From Gemmatimonadaceae bacterium (lineage in GTDB: Bacteria > Gemmatimonadota > Gemmatimonadetes > Gemmatimonadales > Gemmatimonadaceae), in the NCBI GenBank assembly GCA_035606695.1, contig DATNEW010000027.1:186001-250000 (forward strand): DNA of 64,000 nucleotides. The letters are read 5' to 3'. A program made the position numbers and the translations under genes. The notes under the pieces are model-generated. The model was given only the letters and a program-made list of their open reading frames with translations. It had not been told where the DNA came from and did no database searches. This document shows, piece by piece, positions 17,033-25,458 of this stretch (its first letter is position 1; each line of letters starts with the position of its first letter).

Positions 17033-17566
17033 ATGTTCACTCGAAGCGGCGCCCTGGCGTTGGCGCTGGCGTGTCTCGCGCCAGTCGCCCTCCACGCACA
17101 AAACACTGCCACCGGTACGGTGCCCGCGCACGCAACCATCGGCGCGGTCGTGACGCTCAGCAATCCGACGGCGCTCGAGTTCGGCACGCTCCTCGCCGGA
17201 CAGACGTCGACTGAGGTGCCGCCGCTCTTTTCTTCCGCCGCGGCTCACGCCGGATCGATTCAGGTGTCGTTCAGCGATCCGATCAACCTCAGCGTGACGA
17301 TCGACCCGGGAGGCGAGCTCGCCAACCAGGGTCACACGCTCACGACGTCGCTGACGTGCGGCGCCGGCAGCTCAGCCACCGACGCCAACGCGGTCAGCAT
17401 CGACTGTCAGAGCCAGCATCTTGGCGGCTCGCTGCAGCAGGCGGCGACGCGATCCACCCGCACCGCGTTTCTCTTCATCGGCGGCCATACCACGGCCGGC
17501 GACGACGCGCCCGCGGGTGCGTACTCCGGCTCCATCACGGTGCGTGTGACCGTGACGACGCAGTAG
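17033..17566 (+). CDS. Exported DUF4402-like protein, candidate pilus/surface subunit
   Basis: 177 residues, with a GAGG ribosome-binding site and a clear signal peptide (ALALALACLAPVALHAQ). The mature part is a beta-sandwich rich in Thr/Ala/Gly, with two Cys (TCGAGSS and IDCQSQ), the FGTLLAG motif and an ending of alternating hydrophobic residues (SGSITVRVTVTTQ). FGTLLAG and GxYSGSITVRVT-type ends are typical of DUF4402 proteins. First of four genes on this strand that include a PapD-like chaperone and an usher-like barrel, so it is most likely the secreted structural subunit. The last strand could be the donor strand for the neighbouring subunit. Confidence 0.7.
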   Translation: MFTRSGALALALACLAPVALHAQNTATGTVPAHATIGAVVTLSNPTALEFGTLLAGQTSTEVPPLFSSAAAHAGSIQVSFSDPINLSVTIDPGGELANQGHTLTTSLTCGAGSSATDANAVSIDCQSQHLGGSLQQAATRSTRTAFLFIGGHTTAGDDAPAGAYSGSITVRVTVTTQ

Positions 17567-17576
17567 CGGACTCGCG

Positions 17577-18062
17577 ATGCGCCGCATGCATGCGTGGTCT
17601 CGCGAGCGACTGGCGATCGCGACGCTTCTCTTCGTCCCGACGCTCGCGCCACACCGGGATTCGTTCGACGCGCAGATCATTCCGCGACAAGGCATCGAGT
17701 GGGGCGTGATGATGCCGGGCGTTCCCGTGCGCGTGACGCCGCAGAACGAGGGGCAGCGCGGCCAGATCGATTTCGTCGGCCAGGACAACTTCAACGCCAC
17801 GCTGGTGTTTCCGGCGAACCTCACGTCGCTGAAAGGCGATCGTCTCGCCGTGAGCGTTCAGACCGGCGACCTGATGTTGCAGTACACGAGAAACGGCGGC
17901 ACCTCGTTTCCAGATCCGACGCTCCCGATCTCCATCCATACGAACTCGGGACAGGGCGACGCGATGCTGTTCATCGGCGGAACGGCGTCGCCGGCGCCGA
18001 CGCAGGCGCCCGGATCGTATGCCGGCCTCGTACGCGTCGTCATCGTCCGGACGACACTTTAG
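17577..18062 (+). CDS. Exported small beta-rich protein, second candidate subunit
   Basis: 161 residues, ten bases after the first subunit-like gene. The N-terminal hydrophobic segment is weak (LAIATLLFVPTLAP) and preceded by Arg residues. The body has the same style as its neighbour, with IEWGVMMPGVPVRVTP, DGDLMLQYTRNGG-like strands, DAMLFIGGTASPAP and the ending GSYAGLVRVVIVRTT, which mirrors the subunit end GAYSGSITVRVTVTTQ. The two look like distant paralogues. Function is inferred only from context: a minor or tip subunit of a chaperone-usher-like fibre. Confidence 0.6.
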   Translation: MRRMHAWSRERLAIATLLFVPTLAPHRDSFDAQIIPRQGIEWGVMMPGVPVRVTPQNEGQRGQIDFVGQDNFNATLVFPANLTSLKGDRLAVSVQTGDLMLQYTRNGGTSFPDPTLPISIHTNSGQGDAMLFIGGTASPAPTQAPGSYAGLVRVVIVRTTL

Positions 18063-18071
18063 AGAATTCAA

Positions 18072-18911
18072 ATGACTCGGCCGCGCGCCATCGGTGTGCT
18101 CGCTCTCGCAATCGCCGCGGCGGTGATTCTGCGTTGGCCGCGGCCGACGGAGGCCGTGTCGATATCGCCCACGGCCATCTATCTCTCGAGCCGCGACCGC
18201 ACGGCGTCGTTCGAGTTGTACAATGGCGACGACACGCCCGCCGAAGTCGAGCTGTCGCTGGCGTTCGGCTATCCGGCGTCCGATTCGCTCGGGCGCGTCG
18301 ATGTGCATCTCCTCGACAGTGTACCCGCCACCGAACCTTCCGCGGTCCCATGGCTCAGATTGTTTCCGCGCCGCGTGGTGCTCCAGCCGAAGCAGCGACA
18401 GCTCGTACGCGTCGGGGCATATCCGCCGGCCGGCATTGCGGTCGGTGAGTATTGGGCACGGTTGCTCGTACGGTCGCGCCCCTCACCATTGCCCGTCGAA
18501 GCCGACAAAGGCCGCTCGGCTCGACGGCCGCTCATGAAAATCGAGACGTTGTTCATCACGGCGCTCAACTACCGTAACGGCGCGGTCACCACGGGCGTGC
18601 AAGTCGACAGCGCGCGAGCACGCACCACCGATTCGACGCTCTCGCTCGTGCTGGACATGCATCGCACCGGCAATGCCGCGTATCTCGGGCGGCTCAATGT
18701 GGAAGTGCTGTCGACGAGCGGCGCCGTCGTGATGCAATCGGCTGAAGACGTCGCCGTGTATCGCTCGCTGCGCCGCATCATCACGTTTCCGCTGGCACGC
18801 GGCTCCGCGTCGACATTTCGCTACCGTCTGGCGACCGAACGCGACGACATCGACCCGTCCGTTGTCGCGCGCGCCGAACCGGTCTCAGGGCAGGTCCGTT
18901 TCGCGCCATGA
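18072..18911 (+). CDS. Periplasmic pilus-assembly chaperone-like protein (PapD-like)
   Basis: 279 residues with an N-terminal signal or anchor helix (IGVLALAIAAAVILRW). The first Ig-like domain has the expected chaperone layout: VSISPTAIYLSSRDRTASFELYNG..., then WLRLFPRRVVLQPKQRQLVRVG, equivalent to the P-x-x-x-x-L-x-P-x-x-x-Q-x-x-R block of PapD-type proteins, then a second beta domain (LVLDMHRTGNAAYLGRLNVEV). It would hold unfolded subunits in the periplasm and deliver them to the usher. Its stop overlaps the usher start by four bases (ATGA), so the two are translated together. Confidence 0.72.
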   Translation: MTRPRAIGVLALAIAAAVILRWPRPTEAVSISPTAIYLSSRDRTASFELYNGDDTPAEVELSLAFGYPASDSLGRVDVHLLDSVPATEPSAVPWLRLFPRRVVLQPKQRQLVRVGAYPPAGIAVGEYWARLLVRSRPSPLPVEADKGRSARRPLMKIETLFITALNYRNGAVTTGVQVDSARARTTDSTLSLVLDMHRTGNAAYLGRLNVEVLSTSGAVVMQSAEDVAVYRSLRRIITFPLARGSASTFRYRLATERDDIDPSVVARAEPVSGQVRFAP

Positions 18912-21346
18912 GAGGCGCGTGCGCCGGCCTACTCCTGTGCCTCGTCGTACACGTGACCGCGGCGCAGTCGAGCGACGCTCTGGATCGAGGCTTGTACGAA
19001 TTTCACATCGGACGCCTCACCCCCTTCACGTCGACGGTGATCATCACGCAGCAACGCGCATTGCTGCTGCCGCTCGAACCAATTCTGGCCGTGACCGGTG
19101 TTCGTCTGGACTCGACTGTCGACGCGCCCAAGGGCGTCCGGTTCGACGGCGTGACGTACCTCGCCGGCGCGCGCGTCGCCGCACTCCTCGCGGCGGAGCT
19201 GCGCGTCGACTCGTCGTCGCTCGTCATCGAGATTCGCCGCGGCGCGCTCTTTCCCGCCGAGCGCGAGCGTGCGCGCGCGTCGCAGGCATGTTGCTCACGG
19301 GGTGCGCACGGCGTTTCCGATCCGCGCTGGACGCCGCGCACGGGCGGTGGTCTCGTCGAATGGTACATGGCGTCCACGCCGGCGGATCGAACCATGTACG
19401 CCGAGGCGCGCGTTGGCGTCGCGGTGTTCGGCGGTGCGCTGAGTGCGGTCGGATACGCGCAGAACGGCGCGGTCGCCGGCGCAGCGGCGCCGTCCGGCGG
19501 ATCGTGGACATACGATTTCGTGAATCCGACGTCGTCGTACATCCGCGACGTTCGCATCGGCGATCTGTACGGCGGCGTCGCGGCCACCGAATCGTTCCGG
19601 GGATTACAAATCTCTAATAAACTGCCCTTTCGCACCGGCTATTTCGACGAAATCGATTTTCAACCGCACCTCCCGCCGGGATGGTCATACGAGCTGTATC
19701 AGAATGGCCGGCTCATCGACGTGGTCGATTCACCCGAGAGTGCGCCTCCGACGCGGATCCCGCTCACCTACGGCGTCACACCGCTCGAGGTCCGCGCGTA
19801 TGGCCCGTCGGGACAGACGGTCACGACACCGCTCACGCTCGTCACGTCGTCGTCGCAGCTTCCGCGCGGCCGCGTCGAATACGACGCGGCCGCGGGCCGA
19901 TGTTCGTTCACCGGATGCCACGACCTTGCGTACGCCACGATCGACGGTGGCCTCACCGACGCCCTCACGCTTGGCGGTGGCGCTGAGACGTGGTCCGACA
20001 GCACGACTCGGCGATGGACGCCCGTTGCCCGTCTGAGCTACGCCACGTTCACCGGCTGGCAGATGCAGGCCGACTATCAGCCGGCCGTGCTCGAGCGAGC
20101 ACTCGTCTCGTACATCGCGCCAAGACTTTCAGCAAGCGTGCAAGGCGGCCGCTCCTATGCACAAATCGGAGCGATCGGCGCGTCGAGCGCGATCGCTACC
20201 ATCAGCGCGCTGTCATCGCAGTGGTTCGGAAGCGGATCGCTCGCCGCGCGAACGGGGCGCGACGACATGTCCGCGTGGTTGCCCTCCGCCACCATCGTGA
20301 ACGCGTGGCTGAACGGCGACTCCTCGCGCGTGGCGAGTTGGGACACCGGGGTGCAGGAAGTGTTTCGCGGCGTGTCGATGGGCGCCCGGTACTCGCACGC
20401 CATCGGCACGTCGGATATCACCTCGCTGAGCGCGACGCTACTCCGGCCGCTCGACGCCGGCATTCTGCGCCACATCCCCGTGGTGAGCCTCGGCGCGGGA
20501 GGCGGAGGCGGCGGACGTTTCGTTGAAGGTGGCGCGACGATCGAGCTCGCCGCGCGCGGAACGATCTCGTTGTCCGGCCGCAGCGGTCTGACGCGCGACC
20601 GGCTGTCGTACGCGACGATCACGTATTCCGCCGTGCTCGGGGCCGCTCGCGTCGGCGCGCAAATGCGCAGTTCCACGAACGCTCATACGAGTACGCTCAT
20701 CAACCTCTCCGGCGCGGTGGTCGCGACCGCCGACCGCGCGTTGCTCGTCGATCCGACGATTTCCGGCAACAGCGCCGGCGTCCGCGGTGTCGCATACTAC
20801 GATGACGACGACGACGGCGTGTTCGGTCCCGGCGATCGGCCCGCGGCGCACGTGCGCATCTTCGTCGGAGGACAGGCCGCGGTCTCCGACGATCGCGGAC
20901 GCTTTCGCGTCTGGAATGTGCTGCCGTACCAACCGATCGACGTTCGCGTCGACTCACTCGTTGGACTCGATCCGGCATTCGGCCTCGAGCCCGCACAAGC
21001 GCTCCGCGCGACGCCGAACATGTTCAATCCGGTGAGCGTGCGCCTCGTGCGAATTTTCGAGGTGTCCGGCCAGGTCCAGCTCGATGGCGTGTCCGCGCCA
21101 GGCGGCGTACGCCTCGTGCTCGAGAGCGCCGACGGCCGGTTTCGATTCGAAACGCTGACCTACGCCGACGGCAGCTACTCCTTCTCACGGGTGTATCCCA
21201 GCGCGTATCAGCTGCGCGTCGCGCCCGCGTCGCTTTCCGCGCTCCACGCCGGCGCGGATACGCGCACACTGACCGTTCGCCCGCCCGCCGGCGGAAATGA
21301 GCAAACTGTAATGGGGCCGACATTGATGTTGCGAACCAGGCAGTGA
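18908..21346 (+). CDS. Outer-membrane usher-like protein with C-terminal CnaB-like domain
   Basis: 812 residues with signal peptide (GLLLCLVVHVTAAQ). The central region reads like an usher barrel: GLQISNKLPFRTGYFDEIDFQP and then LPPGWSYELYQNGRLIDVV near residue 255, the classical usher signature, followed by many amphipathic beta strands to about residue 620. Residues ~630-690 (GVAYYDDDDDGVFGPGDRPAAHVRIFV) and ~715-790 form CnaB/SdrD-type beta-sandwich modules in place of the usual usher C-terminal domains. The N-terminal region also contains an atypical domain with two adjacent Cys (ACCSRG). It is probably the export pore for the two upstream subunit-like proteins. Confidence 0.72.
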   Translation: MRGACAGLLLCLVVHVTAAQSSDALDRGLYEFHIGRLTPFTSTVIITQQRALLLPLEPILAVTGVRLDSTVDAPKGVRFDGVTYLAGARVAALLAAELRVDSSSLVIEIRRGALFPAERERARASQACCSRGAHGVSDPRWTPRTGGGLVEWYMASTPADRTMYAEARVGVAVFGGALSAVGYAQNGAVAGAAAPSGGSWTYDFVNPTSSYIRDVRIGDLYGGVAATESFRGLQISNKLPFRTGYFDEIDFQPHLPPGWSYELYQNGRLIDVVDSPESAPPTRIPLTYGVTPLEVRAYGPSGQTVTTPLTLVTSSSQLPRGRVEYDAAAGRCSFTGCHDLAYATIDGGLTDALTLGGGAETWSDSTTRRWTPVARLSYATFTGWQMQADYQPAVLERALVSYIAPRLSASVQGGRSYAQIGAIGASSAIATISALSSQWFGSGSLAARTGRDDMSAWLPSATIVNAWLNGDSSRVASWDTGVQEVFRGVSMGARYSHAIGTSDITSLSATLLRPLDAGILRHIPVVSLGAGGGGGGRFVEGGATIELAARGTISLSGRSGLTRDRLSYATITYSAVLGAARVGAQMRSSTNAHTSTLINLSGAVVATADRALLVDPTISGNSAGVRGVAYYDDDDDGVFGPGDRPAAHVRIFVGGQAAVSDDRGRFRVWNVLPYQPIDVRVDSLVGLDPAFGLEPAQALRATPNMFNPVSVRLVRIFEVSGQVQLDGVSAPGGVRLVLESADGRFRFETLTYADGSYSFSRVYPSAYQLRVAPASLSALHAGADTRTLTVRPPAGGNEQTVMGPTLMLRTRQ

Positions 21347-21436
21347 CCGGTACGACGGCGCACACGTTCGCCTTACGTCCACTGTCCCAGACCATGTGCG
21401 CGAAGCGACCCTCCGTGTGTTGCTCACCAACGACAC

Positions 21437-23422
21437 ATGTGGCTTCATATTCCGCTCGCGGCCCTGCTCATGCAGGCCGCACCGTCACAGCAGGCACGCA
21501 CGGCGAACGCGCCGAGCGGCGTCGAAGTTCTCGAGGCCGCCAACTCCGCGGTCCTCCGCTTTCTCACCACGTGGCGCGGCGCATGGCTCGAAGGCGCCGA
21601 TGCGACCTCGCGCGGGCGATCCGACATCCGCTTGCGCGACGTGCACTGCCACTGGGACGGCAGCTTCGGTTCGAGCCTGCATCGCAATCACCAGCAACCA
21701 CCGACGCTGATTCACCACAGCAGCCGTCGCTCGATGTGCCCGGACTGGATTCCCGTCGGCGAGGCTGATTTCGACGACGAGAGTGTCGATCGCGACGTGT
21801 CATTCTCACCCGAGCACCGCGCGCTCGTCCGCGCGGCGCGCTCCAGGCTGCTCGACTCGCTCGCCATCCTCGACGCGCGGAAACCAGGCGACGCGTGGAT
21901 CACCGGCCAGCGCGTACGCTTTCTCGTCGACGAGGGTTCGCTCGACGCCGCGATCGAGATCGTGAAGCATTGCAAGGCCGCGCACGCCTGGTGCGCCGAG
22001 CTGGCGGGCTACACGTATTACGCCGCCGGCAAGTACTCGCGCGCCGACTCGGCGTTCGACGCGGCGGCCCAGACAATGTCTGCCGACGAACGCTGCGAAT
22101 TCACGAGCACGCGCCAACTGCTGGATGACGACGGCCAAGCCGCGTACGACCGAATGACGTGCGACGAACGCGCGAACGCGAACGAGTGGTTGTGGTGGCT
22201 CTCGAAGCCGCTCTTCGCCGACTCGGTCGACGACCGCCGCAGCGCACACTTCGCACGCAAAGTCCTGGTTCAACTCCACTCCGCGCTTCCTTGGGACGAG
22301 CGCTACGACTGGCGCAGCCGTTACGGTGGCCAGGCGGTCGGCGACATGCTGCTGCGGTACGGTTGGCCGGCCTACTCGGATTGGGGCGGGAACGAGGAAG
22401 AGCGCTCGCACGCCGCGTGGATGGATTTCTACGACAGCACGCGCACGGCCACGGCCGAGTATCCGCGCGATCGGCTGCATCTCATTCCCGATTTTCGCGC
22501 CGTCGGCGATCCATATCACACCGAGGCCAGCGCGTGGCAGATCAACATGCCGCCGCTCGTCGGCGACGACGAGCCGGCAGACCAGTGGTGGCCGGCGGAA
22601 CACTATCGCCGTCAGGCGGGACCGATCGTGCAACTCAGCGAACAGACCGCGCTCCTGCGGCGCGACGACGACATTCTGTTGGCGACCGCGTCGGAGTGGC
22701 CGGCGAAGAATCATCACGTCACACGCGATGCAACGGCCGCCGTACTCGTGCGCAGCGACGCGCTCCGCCGTGTCGAACGCGTTCCGTCGCGCGCGTTCGC
22801 CGGCACGCAGGCGCTCGTGCTCACCGCGCACGTGCCCGCGAAGCCCGCGCTCATCGGCACCGAGATCGTCGCGCCGCGCGGCCGCGAATCCGCGCGCACC
22901 AGGCTCGGCATCGATCCGCCGGCGCCGCTCGCGTCGCTTCATGCAACTGAAACGGCGATGTCCGCCCCGCTTTTGCTGAGTGCCGACGACGCTCCGCCGA
23001 ACAGTCCTGAAAGCGCCATCGCCCACATGCTCGGCACGACACGCGTGCGCGGCACGAAGCTCGGCGTCTACTGGGAGACGTACGGCTTCGCGCCCGGCGA
23101 CTCCATCGACGTGGCCGTGGTGTTGGCGCGCCATGAACCGCTCAGCGCCATGCGCCGCGTCGGCATGTTCCTGCGCATGGCGCACGACCCGAACGGCTCG
23201 GTCACCATGCGGTGGCACGAGCCCGAGCTCGGAACGGAAGGCTGGGCGATCCCCGGCGTCGTGCCTATCCGCGCGCGCAGCATTCGCGTGGACATGTCGC
23301 GCATCGAGCCAGGGCGATACACGCTGCAGATCCTCGTGAACCGGCGCGGCGCGCTGCCGATCACATCGAAGCGCGAGTTCGTATTCGAAGGGACGGCCGA
23401 TGGTGTGGCGACCGGCCGCTGA
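21437..23422 (+). CDS. Secreted protein of unknown function with helical repeats
   Basis: 661 residues, with a short hydrophobic N-terminus (LHIPLAALLMQAA) suggesting export. Residues ~130-270 look like TPR-type helical hairpins (AAGKYSRADSAFDAAAQTM). The segment GGQAVGDMLLRYGWPAYSDWGG near 300 resembles the GWxTD-domain region found in many gemmatimonad and acidobacterial exported proteins. The C-terminal third is beta-rich and ends GRYTLQILVNRRGALPITSKREFVF. I do not recognise the family. It lies 90 bases after the usher gene on the same strand, so it may belong to that unit. A strong hairpin ends it. Confidence 0.7.
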   Translation: MWLHIPLAALLMQAAPSQQARTANAPSGVEVLEAANSAVLRFLTTWRGAWLEGADATSRGRSDIRLRDVHCHWDGSFGSSLHRNHQQPPTLIHHSSRRSMCPDWIPVGEADFDDESVDRDVSFSPEHRALVRAARSRLLDSLAILDARKPGDAWITGQRVRFLVDEGSLDAAIEIVKHCKAAHAWCAELAGYTYYAAGKYSRADSAFDAAAQTMSADERCEFTSTRQLLDDDGQAAYDRMTCDERANANEWLWWLSKPLFADSVDDRRSAHFARKVLVQLHSALPWDERYDWRSRYGGQAVGDMLLRYGWPAYSDWGGNEEERSHAAWMDFYDSTRTATAEYPRDRLHLIPDFRAVGDPYHTEASAWQINMPPLVGDDEPADQWWPAEHYRRQAGPIVQLSEQTALLRRDDDILLATASEWPAKNHHVTRDATAAVLVRSDALRRVERVPSRAFAGTQALVLTAHVPAKPALIGTEIVAPRGRESARTRLGIDPPAPLASLHATETAMSAPLLLSADDAPPNSPESAIAHMLGTTRVRGTKLGVYWETYGFAPGDSIDVAVVLARHEPLSAMRRVGMFLRMAHDPNGSVTMRWHEPELGTEGWAIPGVVPIRARSIRVDMSRIEPGRYTLQILVNRRGALPITSKREFVFEGTADGVATGR

Positions 23423-23433
23423 GGCGGCCGGTC
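23410..23433. terminator. Bidirectional stop-codon hairpin (10-bp perfect arms)
   Basis: GACCGGCCGC (23410-23419) pairs perfectly with GCGGCCGGTC (23424-23433) around a TGAG loop. The plus-strand stop codon is the loop itself; the minus-strand stop (23432-23434) begins in the other arm. No U-tract. Confidence 0.65.
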
Positions 23434-23956
23434 AAAGCGCCTTCTTGATCGCCGCCTCGAGATTCTGCTTTCCGCCGAGTCCCGTGTAGACCACCTTGCC
23501 CGCCTTGTCGATCACGACGACGTACGACGTGGCGGGCACGTCATACGCACCGGTCGCGTTGCCCTTGGCGTCGAACACCTGCTCGCCCGGCAGCTTGTGC
23601 TTCGCCGCGAACGCCTTCACCAGCGCGGGCGACTCGTTCACCGACACCGCGACACCAACGAACTTCACCTTGCCGTCGTACTTCGTCGCGGCCGCGAGCA
23701 GCGCGGGCTCGAGCTCCTTGCAGTTCGGGCACCACGTCGCCCAGAACTCCATGACCACTGGCGACTTGCCGATGTACTGCGACAGGTCCGCCTCTTTGCC
23801 ATCGAGCGTCTGCACCTTCGCGCCAGGCGCCGCACTGCCGACTTCGATGCCAAGGTCCTGCGCGCGTGCCGACGCCGGCGTGAACGCCAACACCAGCGCG
23901 GCGATCGCCACAGGCAGCGACCTGGCGTGGAGCATCTTCGATACGAAACCGCTCAT
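23432..23956 (-). CDS. Exported thioredoxin-fold protein (TlpA/ResA-like)
   Basis: 174 residues from ATG 23956, which overlaps the stop of the CcdA gene (ATGA). A signal peptide (SLPVAIAALVLAFTPASARAQ) sends it to the periplasm. The redox-active site is WCPNC with Cys76 and Cys79, preceded by VVMEFWATW, and the cis-Pro loop is in DVPATSYVVVI. It would keep periplasmic Cys reduced, for instance in apocytochrome c or copper proteins, using electrons passed across the membrane by the neighbouring CcdA. An in-frame extension up to 24382 is an artefact of the overlapping gene. Confidence 0.9.
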   Translation of the reverse strand: MSGFVSKMLHARSLPVAIAALVLAFTPASARAQDLGIEVGSAAPGAKVQTLDGKEADLSQYIGKSPVVMEFWATWCPNCKELEPALLAAATKYDGKVKFVGVAVSVNESPALVKAFAAKHKLPGEQVFDAKGNATGAYDVPATSYVVVIDKAGKVVYTGLGGKQNLEAAIKKAL

Positions 23957-24675
23957 AGAATCAGTTGCCCCATTTTCACGAGATAGTATTCCGCCACGCC
24001 GATCATCACGAGCGCGAACACGCGCTTGATCCACACCATCCACATCCCGGCGCGCGGCAGCCGCGCGATCGCGCCCGACGACAAGCCGACGACCACGAGC
24101 AGCGTACACATGCCGAGCGAGAACACGAACAAGTACAAAAATCCGAGGCCGGCGCTTTTCGTCGACGACACCCAGGTGAGCACCGCCGCCATCACGGGCG
24201 CCGAGCATGGCGCCGCGACGAGCCCGGACATCGCTCCCATAGTGAACGCACCGGACACGCGGCCCGCGGTTCCCGCGCTCGCCGCCCGCTCGAGAATCGC
24301 CGTCGGTACGCGTACCGGAAGCACGTCGAGCATGGCCAGCGAGGCCAGCAGCAGCACGTTCGCCATGACGAAGTACAGCCATGGATTGCTACTGACGGAA
24401 CCGAACAGTGTTCCCGTCATGCCCGCGAACAGGCCGAGCGCGGAGTAAACAAGCGCGAGGCCGAGCACGTAGGACACTGTGAGGATCACGGGACGCCATC
24501 GCGCGGGCTTCGCCCCCGGATCGCCGACCGTCGTTCCGCCGACGATCGCCGCGGTGATCGGGATCATCGGATAGATGCACGGTGTCAAACTGGTCAGCAC
24601 GCCGCCGGCGAAGACGAAGGGAAGCGCCTTGAGCGGGTTGCCGGAGAGATTGGGAAGCACGGAGGAGAGGTCCAC
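23953..24675 (-). CDS. ccdA: CcdA/DsbD-type transmembrane thiol-electron transporter
   Basis: 240 residues with six predicted membrane helices. The two half-sites with redox Cys are TPCIYPMIPIT near residue 30 and AAPCSAPVMAAVL near 140, the standard CcdA pattern of two inverted three-helix repeats. It moves reducing power from cytoplasmic thioredoxin to the periplasmic TlpA-like partner encoded next, with translational coupling. The GTG start at 24675 lies three bases from the divergent gene's ATG and has no ribosome-binding site; GTG 24660 is an alternative. Frames further upstream to 25419 are antisense to another gene. Confidence 0.9.
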   Translation of the reverse strand: MDLSSVLPNLSGNPLKALPFVFAGGVLTSLTPCIYPMIPITAAIVGGTTVGDPGAKPARWRPVILTVSYVLGLALVYSALGLFAGMTGTLFGSVSSNPWLYFVMANVLLLASLAMLDVLPVRVPTAILERAASAGTAGRVSGAFTMGAMSGLVAAPCSAPVMAAVLTWVSSTKSAGLGFLYLFVFSLGMCTLLVVVGLSSGAIARLPRAGMWMVWIKRVFALVMIGVAEYYLVKMGQLIL

Positions 24676-24678
24676 GCG

Positions 24679-25404
24679 ATGAAAGCTACGGCCAGCATCA
24701 AAATCCTGACACTCGGCGCCGCGTTCGCGTTTGCGTCGGCCGGTTTGGCGCGCTCGGCGGCCGCGCAATCGAAGCCCGACATGGGGATGATGGGCATGAG
24801 CATGGACCCCGCCTCGAGCGCCCACATGCGCATGACGCCGCCGCGCGCCGCAACGCATCAGGATACGGTGCGCGCGCTCACGGTGGCGGCGGAGCTCAAG
24901 CGCGCCATCGCGAAGTATCAGGACACGGCCGCCGCCGTTCGCGACGGCTATCGGATGTTCCTTCCGAACGTGAAGAACCAGCGCGTCTTTCATTTTACCA
25001 ACACCAGCCGAGCATTCGAGGAGGCCTTCCGCTTCAATCCGGAAAAGCCGACGTCCGTCCTCTACAAGCGCGGCGCCGACGGGAAGCTTCACCTCATCGG
25101 CGCGATGTACACCATGCCGCAGCGCGCCAGCCTCGATCGATTGAATGCTCGTGTTCCGCTTTCGATTGCGCGGTGGCACCAGCACGTGAATTGGTGCCTG
25201 CCGAAGTCGTCCGAATCGCGGCGCTACGGTGAGCGGATGGCGGACGGCGCGCCGAAGTTCGGTCCCGACTCGCCGATCGCGACGAAGGCGGCATGCGACG
25301 CGGTCGGCGGCGAGTTCCATCCGACGCTGTTTGGCTGGATGCTGCACGCCAACGTGTACGACGGCGCGGAGCTGAGCACGATCTTCGGCGACGAGCCCCA
25401 CTAG
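24679..25404 (+). CDS. Exported Met-rich protein of unknown function
   Basis: 241 residues. ATG 24679 has a strong GGAGGAGAGG ribosome-binding site, all of which lies inside the divergent CcdA gene. After a signal peptide (AFAFASAGLARSAAAQ) comes a Met-rich patch (PDMGMMGMSMDP, then HMRM) of the kind that can bind copper. The conserved-looking core is GYRMFLPNVKNQRVFHFTN, LIGAMYTMPQRAS and VPLSIARWHQHVNWCLP, with His and Cys that could form a metal site. I have no family name. The divergent CcdA-TlpA pair suggests a role in periplasmic metal or redox handling. Confidence 0.75.
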   Translation: MKATASIKILTLGAAFAFASAGLARSAAAQSKPDMGMMGMSMDPASSAHMRMTPPRAATHQDTVRALTVAAELKRAIAKYQDTAAAVRDGYRMFLPNVKNQRVFHFTNTSRAFEEAFRFNPEKPTSVLYKRGADGKLHLIGAMYTMPQRASLDRLNARVPLSIARWHQHVNWCLPKSSESRRYGERMADGAPKFGPDSPIATKAACDAVGGEFHPTLFGWMLHANVYDGAELSTIFGDEPH

Positions 25405-25420
25405 CGCCATCTCCCGCATT

Positions 25421-25458
25421 AGTTGACAGAAGCAACCATTTGGTTGACTTTGTCAACT
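25421..25458. promoter_or_regulatory. 38-bp dyad operator overlapping a TTGACA box
   Basis: AGTTGACA (25421-25428) and TGTCAACT (25451-25458) are perfect inverted arms. Inner arms CAACCA (25433-25438) and TGGTTG (25441-25446) share exactly the same dyad axis. The left arm contains a consensus -35 hexamer TTGACA, and the right arm touches the ATG of the MarR-GNAT gene. This is the expected layout of an autoregulated MarR operator. Confidence 0.7.

Noticed and set aside
23965-24678. N-terminal extension of the Met-rich protein frame
   Set aside because: Antisense to ccdA; the strong ribosome-binding site and signal peptide place the start at 24679.
25423-25458. TTG start for the MarR-GNAT protein at 25423
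   Set aside because: It would translate through the operator dyad; ATG 25459 begins the normal MarR N-terminus.
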